Counted from the stretch's first letter, positions 17,768 through 27,389 are shown. The stretch is DNA of 64,000 nt from Halanaerobacter jeridensis (GCF_016908315.1 NZ_JAFBDQ010000004.1:62001-126000), one strand, 5' to 3'. Notes: generated by a model from the sequence alone, not told the origin. Numbers and translations: made by a program.

Positions 17768-18163
17768 ATGGTAGGAATACTAATTGTTTCGCATAGTAAA
17801 GAAGTTGCGCAAGGAGCAAAAGAATTAGCAGCAGAGATGATGCAAGGGGATGTACCTTTAGAGGCAGTAGGAGGTACTAAAGATGGTAGGTTAGGAACAG
17901 ACTCTAATTTGATTTATGAAGCCTTGACTAACTTAAATAATGCTGATGGGGTAATAATTTTAGCTGATATGGGGAGTTCAGTAATGAATACTGAGCTGGC
18001 TTTTGAATTTTTCTCAGAAGAAGAGCAGGAAAAATTTAAAATAGTAAATGCTCCTTTAGTGGAAGGGGCTATTAATGCTGCTTTGCAATCGAGTTTTGGC
18101 AAGGATTTAGATGAAGTAATAGCAGCTTTAGATCCTGTAGAGTTGGCCCAAAAGAAAGTTTGA
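17768..18163 (+). CDS. dhaM: PTS-dependent dihydroxyacetone kinase phosphotransferase subunit
   Basis: A 131-residue single-domain DhaM (mannose-type EIIA fold), with the phospho-accepting His in 'GILIVSHSKEVAQGAKELA' and 'GGTKDGRLGTDSNLI'. It passes phosphate from HPr to DhaL-ADP. Unlike Escherichia coli DhaM it has no fused HPr or EI domains, which is usual in Firmicutes. It lies 17 bp after dhaL. A second, separate DhaM-like gene is at 26903. Confidence 0.92.
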   Translation: MVGILIVSHSKEVAQGAKELAAEMMQGDVPLEAVGGTKDGRLGTDSNLIYEALTNLNNADGVIILADMGSSVMNTELAFEFFSEEEQEKFKIVNAPLVEGAINAALQSSFGKDLDEVIAALDPVELAQKKV

Positions 18164-18263
18164 TAAATTTGTGACAAAGTACAAATTAAATAACTGAATT
18201 AGGCTTTGAAGCAATTATTTCGTCATAATCACAAAAAAAGTTGTAAAAAAACACAAATAACCC

Positions 18264-18292
18264 TTGAAAAAATTATAAAGTGCTGTTATAAT
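18264..18292 (+). promoter_or_regulatory. Promoter of the small membrane protein transcript
   Basis: TTGAAA (18264-18269) and TATAAT (18287-18292) with 17-bp spacing. The expected start near 18299 gives a leader of about 445 bases that holds two attenuators. Confidence 0.8.
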
Positions 18293-18334
18293 TAAATTAG
18301 ATTGATTGAGGCAAGAAAAATATAATATATAATT

Positions 18335-18452
18335 AATTAAAAGTTAACAGGGTAGAATATATAGAGAACCCCTATTTAACTTTTACAGAATAAGTGCATC
18401 CCACTTATAATTATGGTGTATCTAGGTCTGTGAAGTTAAATAGGGGTTTTTT
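18335..18452 (+). promoter_or_regulatory. GlpP-type antiterminator/terminator leader 2
   Basis: ACCCCTATTTAAC (18368-18380) pairs with GTTAAATAGGGGT (18435-18447) plus T-run; an inner TAAGTG/CACTTA hairpin sits in the loop. The alternative fold pairs AAAAGTTAACAGGG with CCCCTATTTAACTTTT, enclosing TAGAATATATAGAGAA. Loop and layout match leader 1. Confidence 0.8.
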
Positions 18453-18540
18453 GTATGGGCAAGACTATAAGTATAACTACAATTAATATAATTTATCTGA
18501 TTACAACTTATTAACATATAACTTGAACAATATTATTAAG

Positions 18541-18640
18541 TTAATCAGTTATAAGACTATAAGAGTTTATCTAGTTGGAATTACTATAGCAGTGGCGTAT
18601 GGTCATTGCTGCATGAGAGCTAGGTGAACTCTTTTAGTAT
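18541..18640 (+). promoter_or_regulatory. Second tandem attenuator in leader 2
   Basis: AAGAGTTTATCTAG (from 18551) pairs with CTAGGTGAACTCTT (about 18620-18633), followed by a short T-tract. A further inner hairpin is present in the loop. The segment TTATAAGACTATAAGAG at its 5' side is the same as in the dhaK leader apart from one base. Confidence 0.65.
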
Positions 18641-18744
18641 ATATAATAAGATTTAGAAAGGGGGATAGTTCAGGAGAAAATAATTTTCTGAAAATTCTGA
18701 AAATTTAGAAATTGGAAGTAATTAAAAAAAGGGGGTTCATTTTA

Positions 18745-19098
18745 ATGAAGAAATATTTAGGTACTATGGTTGGTGGAGCAATTGCCGGAGTATTCGTATT
18801 CGCCATTTGGGGACTGTTCACTGAAGCTTTTGGAACTGCTGGAGGTTGGCTTGGTGGACCATTAGTAGTTGCTCTAGTCTGGGCTTTAAATCACTATGTA
18901 GGAGCGTTTTATTTACCTGATGGTGCAGTTGCAATTGATATGGCAGTAGCAATCGGGATCGCTGGAACAATGAACGGAGTATTTAGAGGTAAGCCTATCG
19001 CAGCAGCAATGCCTACTTTATTTTGGATGGCTGTTGGAGCAATTTTAGGTGGGATCTTTGCATCAATAGTAACTGATGTAATAGCAGAAAATAGTTAA
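18745..19098 (+). CDS. Small membrane protein, putative glycerol transporter subunit (Lin0368-like)
   Basis: A 117-residue, very hydrophobic, Gly-rich protein with about three to four membrane segments ('GTMVGGAIAGVFVFAIWG', 'WLGGPLVVALVWALNH', 'AVAIGIAGTMNGVF', 'MAVGAILGGIFASIV'). ATG 18745 follows AAGGGGG at nine bases; the upstream TTG start at 18712 is unlikely. The pair formed with the next gene resembles the two small membrane proteins next to dha genes in Listeria, one of which (Lin0368) has been called a putative glycerol transporter subunit; I recall this rather than searched it. No GlpF homologue is visible in this island, so the pair could be the entry route for glycerol or dihydroxyacetone. 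Confidence 0.6.
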   Translation: MKKYLGTMVGGAIAGVFVFAIWGLFTEAFGTAGGWLGGPLVVALVWALNHYVGAFYLPDGAVAIDMAVAIGIAGTMNGVFRGKPIAAAMPTLFWMAVGAILGGIFASIVTDVIAENS

Positions 19099-19154
19099 AT
19101 TTAGTAGTCTGTTGATTTGAATTTGTGACATAATAATACTTGGAGGTGTAATCA

Positions 19155-19490
19155 ATGGGGATTGATGCAATTGCAACGACAATTTTTGGAGGAATGTTAT
19201 TTCCATTTTTGATTCTGATGATTTGGGGTAAAGGTGCAGAAGAAGGTGGCATGTTTGGAGGTATGGCAGCAGGTGGTTTTGTTGTTGGTACTAGTTGGTT
19301 AGCAAATCACGGTGCAGGATTAGTTGTACAAGGACAAGGAGCGCCATGGGTTGATATGGCTTGGGCTGCTGGAATAGGAATTATGGCTTTCGGTATTGTG
19401 CAAGGTAACGATATTAAAAAGTCTATTCCTTCTCTTACGTTTGCTATAATCGGTGGCATAATCGGTGGCTATATTTTATCAGCAATGTAA
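19155..19490 (+). CDS. Small membrane protein, putative glycerol transporter partner
   Basis: A 111-residue hydrophobic protein with about four predicted membrane segments and many glycines. It shares internal patterns with its neighbour ('GGMAAGGFVVGTSWLANHG', 'WVDMAWAAGIGIMAFGIVQGNDIKKSIPS' versus 'AIDMAVAIGIAGTMNGVFRGKPIAAAMPT'), suggesting that the two are diverged duplicates forming a hetero-oligomer. It lies 56 bp downstream with a GGAGGTG ribosome site and ends at a terminator. Function is inferred from position between dhaM and glpK under a GlpP-type leader. Confidence 0.6.
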   Translation: MGIDAIATTIFGGMLFPFLILMIWGKGAEEGGMFGGMAAGGFVVGTSWLANHGAGLVVQGQGAPWVDMAWAAGIGIMAFGIVQGNDIKKSIPSLTFAIIGGIIGGYILSAM

Positions 19491-19580
19491 TATAGATCTT
19501 ACATTTGTTTATAAGCTATTATAATTTTACAAATTTATTCTTTATAATATAATTTGAGATATTTCCTAAGTTAAAAAAAT

Positions 19581-19632
19581 AAAACCCTAATAATATAATA
19601 GAAATAATAATAGTAGAGGGTTTAAATTTTTA
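19581..19632 (+). terminator. Terminator after the small membrane protein pair
   Basis: AAAACCCT (19581-19588) pairs with AGGGTTT (19617-19623), with an A-rich 5' side and T-rich 3' side. The 28-base loop is AT-rich. Confidence 0.6.
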
Positions 19633-19649
19633 ATGTTTTGTAACATCTA

Positions 19650-19678
19650 TTGAGAGGTTTATAAAGTAGTTTTATATA
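19650..19678 (+). promoter_or_regulatory. Promoter of glpK
   Basis: TTGAGA (19650-19655) and TATATA (19673-19678), 17-bp spacer. The leader before glpK is only about 55 bases and carries no attenuator, unlike its neighbours. Confidence 0.65.
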
Positions 19679-19719
19679 GATGAATTTGGGGCAAAGATAC
19701 TAATTTTAAAGCTGTATAA

Positions 19720-21237
<1,518 letters not shown>

Positions 21238-21239
21238 GT

Positions 21240-21418
21240 AACTAGCAATAAAACTAAGCATATAGCTTGCGCACTTAATCTGCAATAGCTTAAGCGACTA
21301 GGGCTACACGAAGTGTTTTTTCGCTTTTTAAAAAACACGGAGGGATACCTAGTAAATGCTCAGTAATTTATGAACTAGCAATAAAGCAATGCATATAGCT
21401 TGCGCACTTAATGTGCAA
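21240..21418 (+). repeat. Two 46-bp direct repeats around a hairpin
   Basis: The unit starting AACTAGCAATAAA and containing CATATAGCTTGCGCACTTAA occurs at 21240-21285 and 21373-21418 with about four differences. Between them lies GTGTTTTTT...AAAAAACAC (21313-21338), preceded by GGGCTACACGAAG, a string also found at 473-485. Confidence 0.7.
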
Positions 21419-21430
21419 GAAAATCAAATA

Positions 21431-21468
21431 TAAATGCCGCAGAGGGCGTTAATACCCTTGCGGCATTT
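21431..21468 (+). terminator. Terminator of glpK
   Basis: AAATGCCGCA..GAGGG pairs with CCCTTGCGGCATTT. It is GC-rich relative to its surroundings and symmetric. It ends in ATCACTAC without a strong T-run apart from the ATTT of the stem. Confidence 0.7.
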
Positions 21469-21540
21469 ATCACTACAAACTACAAAAGTTTTAACTATAG
21501 TGGGAAGGGAATAGCAACAATCAGAATTAAATAAATAGAT

Positions 21541-21625
21541 ATTGTGGTAGAAAATATAAAAGAAACCACATTTAAGTTTTCCTAGGGATAAGTGCGTTCA
21601 ATGTGGGAACTTAAATGTGGTTTCT
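21541..21625 (+). promoter_or_regulatory. GlpP-type antiterminator/terminator leader 3 (before the glpA-like gene)
   Basis: GAAACCACATTTAAGTT (21562-21578) pairs with AACTTAAATGTGGTTTC (21608-21624). The alternative fold is GTGG (21544-21547) with CCAC (21566-21569) enclosing TAGAAAATATAAAAGAAA. Stem bases differ from leaders 1 and 2 but pairing is kept. The trailing T-run is interrupted (TATAATTTT), so termination may be weak. Confidence 0.7.
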
Positions 21626-21668
21626 ATAATTTTAAAATTCGATTAATCACTTTAGGGAGGGAATAATT

Positions 21669-23153
21669 TTGAAAGACAAAACAGATATTTTAATTATCGG
21701 TGGCGGAGTAACTGGATGTTTCGCGGCAAGAGAATTAAGCCGGTATGATTTAGATATTACTTTAGTAGAAAAAGAACCTAGTTTATGTACAGGAACTACT
21801 AAAGCAAATACAGCATTAATTCATGCTGGATTTAATGCAGATCCTGATAAACTAAAAGGTAGACTAAATATGCGGGGAAATCAGCTATATCATGAACGAA
21901 TTCAACATGAGTTAGATGTTCCAATTGAATGGTTAGGAGCTTTGGTAGTAGCTAAAGAAGAAGAGAAGTTGCCTAAGTTAGAAGAACTATTAGAAAAGGG
22001 ACAAGAAAATGGAGTGCCGGATTTAGAGATTGTTAAAGGTGACGACATTTATGATTTAGAACCTCATTTAGCAGATGATGCTATAGCAGCATTACATGCA
22101 CCGACAGCAGGAATAGTAAATCCGTTTGAATTAACCGTAGCTTTAGCAAATAATGCCGCTATGAATGGAGCCGATGTCTATTTAGAAGCGGGAGTAGAAG
22201 ATATTGAAGATAAAGGTGAGACTAAGTTAGTGAAGACGGCTAAAGGAGATATTGAAGCTGATATTGTAATTAATGCAGCAGGCTTGTACGCTGATAAAAT
22301 AGCTAATATGGTCGGGATAGATAAATTTGAGATTACTCCTCGCCGTGGGGAATATTATTTATATGATAAGCAGGCAGATATTGATGTACAAACAACTGTT
22401 TTCCCAGTGCCAACTAAAATCACTAAAGGGATTGTAGTAACGCCAACTGATGAAGGAAATGTTTTAATTGGCCCAAATGCAGAAGTGATTGAAAGTGTAG
22501 AAAATAAATCAACTACAAGAGAAGGACTAGATGAAGTTTTAAATGGAGCCCAGAAGACAATACCTGAGTTAAGTAAACGAAATGTGATTAGAGAGTTTGC
22601 AGGTTTAAGACCAGCCATTACAGAGACTGGTGACTTTTTAATTGAAGCTAGTGATGAAGTGCCTGGTTTTATTAATGTAGCAGGAATTCAATCACCTGGA
22701 TTAGCATCTGCACCAGCAATTGCAGAAAAGGTAGTAGGTATTGTAGAAGAAGAAATAGGAGGTTTAAAAGAAGACCCAGACTTTGATCCTAATTATGAAG
22801 GACCTCCTAAGTTTAGACACATGAGTCATGAAGAGCAGGCTAAATTGGTAGAAGAGGACGAGAATTATGGTCAGATTATCTGTCGTTGTGAATCAGTGAC
22901 TAAAGGAGAAATTTTAGAGGCAATTAGAGAACCAGTAGGAGCAAGAACAGTTAATGATATTAAACGAAGAGTTAGACCAGGTTCCGGACGATGCCAAGGT
23001 GGATTCTGTGAACCAAAAGTAGTTAATATATTATCTGAAGAATTAGGGATTCCAGAAAATGAAGTGGTACTAGAAAGTGAAGAATCAAAACTTTTAAGAG
23101 AAAGAACAAAAGAGCCTTTACTGAATGAGGAAGAGGTGTCAGATAATGAATAA
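21669..23153 (+). CDS. FAD-dependent glycerol-3-phosphate dehydrogenase, GlpA-like with BFD-type [2Fe-2S] tail
   Basis: A 494-residue flavoprotein. The N-terminal FAD site is 'DILIIGGGVTGCFAARELSR', followed by the DAO-fold body with 'NTALIHAGFNADPDKLKGRLN' and 'VAGIQSPGLASAPAIAE'. The C-terminal 90 residues are a BFD-like iron-sulfur domain with Cys in 'IICRCESVTKGEI' and 'GSGRCQGGFCEP'. This architecture matches the anaerobic GlpA type that oxidises glycerol-3-phosphate to dihydroxyacetone phosphate. TTG 21669 follows AGGGAGGG. It overlaps the next gene by eight bases and is the first gene behind leader 3. Confidence 0.85.
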   Translation: MKDKTDILIIGGGVTGCFAARELSRYDLDITLVEKEPSLCTGTTKANTALIHAGFNADPDKLKGRLNMRGNQLYHERIQHELDVPIEWLGALVVAKEEEKLPKLEELLEKGQENGVPDLEIVKGDDIYDLEPHLADDAIAALHAPTAGIVNPFELTVALANNAAMNGADVYLEAGVEDIEDKGETKLVKTAKGDIEADIVINAAGLYADKIANMVGIDKFEITPRRGEYYLYDKQADIDVQTTVFPVPTKITKGIVVTPTDEGNVLIGPNAEVIESVENKSTTREGLDEVLNGAQKTIPELSKRNVIREFAGLRPAITETGDFLIEASDEVPGFINVAGIQSPGLASAPAIAEKVVGIVEEEIGGLKEDPDFDPNYEGPPKFRHMSHEEQAKLVEEDENYGQIICRCESVTKGEILEAIREPVGARTVNDIKRRVRPGSGRCQGGFCEPKVVNILSEELGIPENEVVLESEESKLLRERTKEPLLNEEEVSDNE

Positions 23154-24417
23154 ACAAGAATACGAATTAGTAGTAGTCGGTGGAGGGCCAGCAGGATTAG
23201 CAGCAGCACAGGAAGCATATGACCAAGGGGTTAGAGATATCTTAATTTTAGAAAGAGATTTTGAGTTAGGCGGTATTTTACAGCAGTGTATTCATAATGG
23301 CTTTGGTTTGCATTATTTTGGTGAAGAGCTAACAGGTCCTGAATACGCACAGCAATTTATGGAGAATGTCAGAGAGCGTGGTGTAGATATTAAACTAGAT
23401 ACTATGGTGTTAGAAGTAACGCCTGAAAAAGATGTCTATGCTATTAATTCTGATGATGGAATGCTTTATATCGATGCTGAAGCAGTAATTTTAGCAATGG
23501 GTTGCCGAGAAAGAACGAGAGAAGCCATTGATATTCCTGGAACTAGACCAGCGGGAGTTTATAGTGCAGGAACTGCACAGAGATATGTGAATATGGAGCA
23601 GTGGATTCCCGGTGAAAAAGTAGTGATATTAGGTTCTGGTGATATTGGCTTAATTATGGCGCGAAGAATGCATTTAGAAGGTGCAGAGGTAGAAGCCGTC
23701 TTAGAAATCATGCCTTTCTCTGGTGGACTAGTGCGAAATATTGTGCAGTGCTTAGATGATTTTGATATTCCACTAAGAATGCAGCAGACAGTAACAGAAA
23801 TCCACGGTAAAGATCGTTTAGAAGCAGTTACGGTAGCAGAAGTTGATGAAAATATGCAGCCAATTCCAGGTACAGAATATAAAATTGAATGTGACACATT
23901 ATTATTATCAGTAGGCTTAATTCCAGAGAATGAACTATCAAAAGATGCCGGAGTCAAGATGCATGATGTCACAGGAGGGCCAATTGTGAATGAAGGTCGA
24001 GAAACAAATATTGAAGGTATCTTTGCTTGTGGTAATGTCCTGCATGTACACGACTTAGTAGACTGGGTAACAGAAGAAAGTTTGGTAGCAGGTAAGACAG
24101 CCGCTAACTATCTGCAAGGTGGCATTGATAAAAGAGAGCAAGAAATCGAAGTGAATCCAGGTGAAAATGTAGGTTATATTGTTCCCCAAAAGATAACTAA
24201 TGACGTAGAAGATAGAAAACTAGTTGATTTATATATGAGATGTAAGAAACCAATGGAACATGTAACAATTAATTTATATAGTGGAGATAAGAAGTTATTA
24301 GATAAGAATGAGCGGAGAGTAGAACCGGGAGAAATGATTACTTTCCCTGTTCCAGAGCAGATGATATCTGATGATATGGATAGTCTAAAGGTTGATATTG
24401 TGAAGGAGGGAGAATAA
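23146..24417 (+). CDS. FAD/NAD(P)-dependent oxidoreductase, partner of the GlpA-like protein
   Basis: A 423-residue pyridine-nucleotide-disulfide-type flavoprotein with FAD motif 'LVVVGGGPAGLAAAQEAYDQG', NAD motif 'KVVILGSGDIGLIMARRMHLEG' and the second FAD-binding site 'EGIFACGNVLHVHDLVDWV'. It lacks a CxxC disulfide centre. In many Firmicutes this protein sits between a GlpA-like protein and a DUF1667 protein, and the three are thought to form one dehydrogenase moving electrons to NAD or another carrier. The start is ATG 23146, inside the end of the previous gene; it overlaps the next gene by one base (TAATG). Confidence 0.85.
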   Translation: MNKQEYELVVVGGGPAGLAAAQEAYDQGVRDILILERDFELGGILQQCIHNGFGLHYFGEELTGPEYAQQFMENVRERGVDIKLDTMVLEVTPEKDVYAINSDDGMLYIDAEAVILAMGCRERTREAIDIPGTRPAGVYSAGTAQRYVNMEQWIPGEKVVILGSGDIGLIMARRMHLEGAEVEAVLEIMPFSGGLVRNIVQCLDDFDIPLRMQQTVTEIHGKDRLEAVTVAEVDENMQPIPGTEYKIECDTLLLSVGLIPENELSKDAGVKMHDVTGGPIVNEGRETNIEGIFACGNVLHVHDLVDWVTEESLVAGKTAANYLQGGIDKREQEIEVNPGENVGYIVPQKITNDVEDRKLVDLYMRCKKPMEHVTINLYSGDKKLLDKNERRVEPGEMITFPVPEQMISDDMDSLKVDIVKEGE

Positions 24418-24788
24418 TGAGTGAAACAGTAGAAATCACTTGTATAAGTTGTCCAATGGGCTGCGATGTAGAACTAGAAGTTAATGAGGATGATGATATT
24501 GTAGATATCGACGGTAATAGTTGTCAAGCCGGGATAGAGTATGTTAAGAATGAATATCGTAATCCGACACGTATTTTGCCGACTACTGCTAGAGTCAAAG
24601 GTGGGGTGTTACCATTAGTCCCAGTGAAGACTGATGAGCCAATGCCTAAAGGATTATTAGATGAAGCAATGGAAGAGATAGCTAAAGTAGAATTAGAAGC
24701 ACCGGTAGAATTAGGTGATGTAGTAATTGAAAACATTTTAGATACGGGGGTTAATATCGTTGCTACTAGAGATCTGCCTAAAAAATAG
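24417..24788 (+). CDS. DUF1667 iron-sulfur-type protein
   Basis: A 123-residue protein with the DUF1667 signature 'EITCISCPMGCDVELEV' and a further Cys in 'GNSCQAGIEYVKNEY', probably coordinating an iron-sulfur cluster, then 'PTRILPTTARVKGG' and 'LPLVPVKTDEPMPK'. It overlaps the preceding flavoprotein gene at TAATG, so the three dehydrogenase components are made from one coupled message. Its role as electron-transfer subunit is inferred from this conserved association. Confidence 0.85.
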   Translation: MSETVEITCISCPMGCDVELEVNEDDDIVDIDGNSCQAGIEYVKNEYRNPTRILPTTARVKGGVLPLVPVKTDEPMPKGLLDEAMEEIAKVELEAPVELGDVVIENILDTGVNIVATRDLPKK

Positions 24789-24801
24789 GGAGATGAATTA
24801 A

Positions 24802-26658
24802 ATGAATAAACTACTAAATAAATTTGTGCTTTTAACATGGCTATTAATTATTGCTTTTAGTTTCTCTTGGAACAAATTAAATGCTATCAATGTTATTTTG
24901 TTAGCTGTCATTGCTGTAGTTGCAGGTTTTTATACTGTTCAGTGGCTGCGTTTTAAAAATGATTCTGAAGAGAAAAATTTACTTGATTTATCAGAGAACG
25001 TTTCTTTTAAAGCGCAGCAATTAATCTGGCTAATTAAAGATAATAACACAAAGATACAAGATTTAACTGAGTTATTTGAGGAAATTGCTTCTGGAGCTGA
25101 AGATAATGCTGCTAGTATAGAAGAGATATCAGCTTCTATTGAGGAACTATCTTCTTCTTCTGAAGTTATTAGTGATAAAACTGATTCTTTAGAAGAAGTT
25201 TGTAAAGTGGCTTTATCTTCGGCTCAAAAAAATAAGAAATGGATTAAAGAAGCGGCTGAAACATTAATTGATGTATCGGATAACGTAGAGCAATCTAGTC
25301 AGTCAATTGATGATTTGCGAGAAGTGTCACAAAGTATATCAAGTTTATTAGATAGAATTAAAGAGATCACTGACCAAATAGACTTACTCGCTCTAAATGC
25401 TTCTATTGAGGCAGCTAGAGCAGGAGAAGCAGGTCAAGGATTTACAGTAGTTGCTGAAGAAATAAAGAGTCTATCGGAAGAAACAGATGAATTAACAAAT
25501 GAAATACAGACCACTATTAATGAGATTAATAATGAGGTAGAAAATACTAGTCAAATCATTGCAGATGGTGTAGATGAAATTGCTGATGTAGAAGATATTT
25601 CACAGAAATCAATTGATGGATTTGATGATATTACTGATAATATTAATCGGATTATTGATTTAGCTGAGGAATTGTCAACTCAAACTGAATCTCAGGCAAG
25701 TGCTACAAGTCAATCTACTATAGCTGTAGATTCAATTACGCAAGAATCAGTTAAAATTTCAGATAAGGTCCAAAAAGCTTATTCAATTATTAAAGAGCAG
25801 AGTCAAAATAGTGAAGATGTCTTAGATTATTCTAAAAACCTTAATCAAATAGGATATGATTTGCATCAAAAATCAGTGCAAGAAAAAGATGATGATACTA
25901 TAATATTTGGAGTCAATCCATTTGCTAAACCAGAGGTAGTTAAAAAGTTATATGTACCTATTCTTAATCAAGTTAGTGCTAGTTTAGGCAAAGAGGCTAA
26001 AACTATTATTGTAGCAGATTATGAATCATTAATAAATTATATTGATCAACAATTAATTGATGTAGGATGGTTTTCACCTTTAGCCTATGTAGAAGCAAGT
26101 GAAAAAGCAGATATAGAACCCCTTGTAACTCCTGTAATTAATGGTCAACCTAGTTATCAGGGTTATATTTTCACTAGAAAAGATAGTGGAGTAGAGCAAT
26201 TAAATGAGTTAAAAAATCGTTCTATTGGCTTTGTAGACCCTTTATCTGCTTCGGGATACATTTACCCTAAGAACTTAATTCAACAAGCAGGAGTTAATTT
26301 GCAGCATGATTTAGATAGTATTCAATTTTTAGGTAATCATGATAAAGTAATTAAAGGAGTTTTAAATAATAAAGTTGATGTAGGGGCAACTTATGATGAA
26401 GCTTGGGCTAGAGCACAAGAATCTGGTTTGGCTATAGAAAAATTAAAAATTATTAAGGAAACAGAAGCAATTCCTAAAGATGTAATAGCAGGAAGAGCTG
26501 GTTTATCAAGTAGATTATTAAGCAAATTAAAGCAAAACTTTATTAAATTATCTCAAAAATCAGCTAATAATAATGTATTAACTAATGCAGGAATTGATGA
26601 TTTCGTAGAAAGTGATGATCAAACATTTGATATTGTTCGTAAATATAGAAATAATTAA
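24802..26658 (+). CDS. Methyl-accepting chemotaxis protein fused to a C-terminal PhnD-like binding domain
   Basis: A 618-residue protein. Two N-terminal membrane segments (about 8-23 and 28-48) are joined by only a few residues, so there is no extracellular sensor. The methyl-accepting domain (about 70-360) has the conserved tip 'IDLLALNASIEAARAGEAGQ'. The last 250 residues (about 370-610) match phosphonate/phosphite-type periplasmic binding proteins ('INYIDQQLIDVGWFSPLAYV', 'GYIFTRKDSGVEQLNELKN', 'DPLSASGYIYP', 'GVLNNKVDVGATYDEAW'). With a membrane hairpin at the N-terminus, both the signalling and the binding domain should face the cytoplasm. It lies 13 bp after the DUF1667 gene with a GGGAGATG site, in the glycerol-3-phosphate dehydrogenase operon. 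The ligand is unknown. Confidence 0.8.
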   Translation: MNKLLNKFVLLTWLLIIAFSFSWNKLNAINVILLAVIAVVAGFYTVQWLRFKNDSEEKNLLDLSENVSFKAQQLIWLIKDNNTKIQDLTELFEEIASGAEDNAASIEEISASIEELSSSSEVISDKTDSLEEVCKVALSSAQKNKKWIKEAAETLIDVSDNVEQSSQSIDDLREVSQSISSLLDRIKEITDQIDLLALNASIEAARAGEAGQGFTVVAEEIKSLSEETDELTNEIQTTINEINNEVENTSQIIADGVDEIADVEDISQKSIDGFDDITDNINRIIDLAEELSTQTESQASATSQSTIAVDSITQESVKISDKVQKAYSIIKEQSQNSEDVLDYSKNLNQIGYDLHQKSVQEKDDDTIIFGVNPFAKPEVVKKLYVPILNQVSASLGKEAKTIIVADYESLINYIDQQLIDVGWFSPLAYVEASEKADIEPLVTPVINGQPSYQGYIFTRKDSGVEQLNELKNRSIGFVDPLSASGYIYPKNLIQQAGVNLQHDLDSIQFLGNHDKVIKGVLNNKVDVGATYDEAWARAQESGLAIEKLKIIKETEAIPKDVIAGRAGLSSRLLSKLKQNFIKLSQKSANNNVLTNAGIDDFVESDDQTFDIVRKYRNN

Positions 26659-26694
26659 GAAATTAGGTTTAATTAAAATTTTGGTTGTTTTTAT

Positions 26695-26747
26695 GAGCTA
26701 TGTATGGTATGTTAAGTTTTGAACATGCCTTATATAGCTCTTTTTTT
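26695..26747 (+). terminator. Terminator of the glycerol-3-phosphate dehydrogenase/chemoreceptor operon
   Basis: GAGCTATGTATGGTATG pairs with CATGCCTTATATAGCTC (26724-26740), followed by seven Ts. Confidence 0.85.
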
Positions 26748-26902
26748 ATTGGTATAGGAGCCCATGATTATTATTACCAATATTTGGAATGAAAATATTA
26801 AAAGCTTTTGCCGATATAAGATGAAATTTTCTTTCAAATCTGATAAAATTAAAGCAAGTACAATTATTTTATTGTTTAGAAATAAAAAAAGGAGGGAAAA
26901 AA

Positions 26903-27298
26903 ATGATTGGTATAGTAGCTGTAGCACATAATCCAAAAATTGCAGAAGGTGTTAATGAATTAGCTTCTGAATTAGTTCCAAGAGAAGTTCCAGTTAGAGC
27001 AATTGGAGGAGATAGAGACGGACGAATTGGAACTGATATAGATCAAATTGTAGAGACTGTAGAAAATTTGTATGATATGACTGATGGGATTTTAATTTTA
27101 GGTGATATAGGTAGTTCGATTACTAATGCAAGAGAGGCATTAAAATTATTAGAGTTAGAGGGTTACAATAATATAGCAGTTAGTACTGCTCCATTAGTAG
27201 AAGGTGTTATGATTGGCTCCATTGAAAGTAACTTAGGAAAGAATTTAGATACTATTAAGACTAAGATTGAAAGTCAGAGAATCATTGATTCCTGGTAA
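26903..27298 (+). CDS. Orphan DhaM-like PTS EIIA protein
   Basis: A 131-residue mannose-type EIIA protein, clearly a paralogue of DhaM at 17768. Both start 'MVGI/MIGI', keep the phospho-accepting His9 ('VAVAHNPKIAEGVNELASEL'), and share 'GG.(K/R)DGR.GTD' and 'APLVEG'. No dhaK or dhaL gene lies beside it. It could supply phosphate to the same DhaL, or act as a regulatory EIIA. It stands alone between a terminator and the fetAB pair with an AGGAGGG ribosome site. Confidence 0.8.
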   Translation: MIGIVAVAHNPKIAEGVNELASELVPREVPVRAIGGDRDGRIGTDIDQIVETVENLYDMTDGILILGDIGSSITNAREALKLLELEGYNNIAVSTAPLVEGVMIGSIESNLGKNLDTIKTKIESQRIIDSW

Positions 27299-27389
27299 TA
27301 AATATATTATAAATAGTATTTAACTAATTGTTTTTATAATTATAACTAATATATGTAATTAAATTAATCCTTGCAATTGGGAGGCGGCT

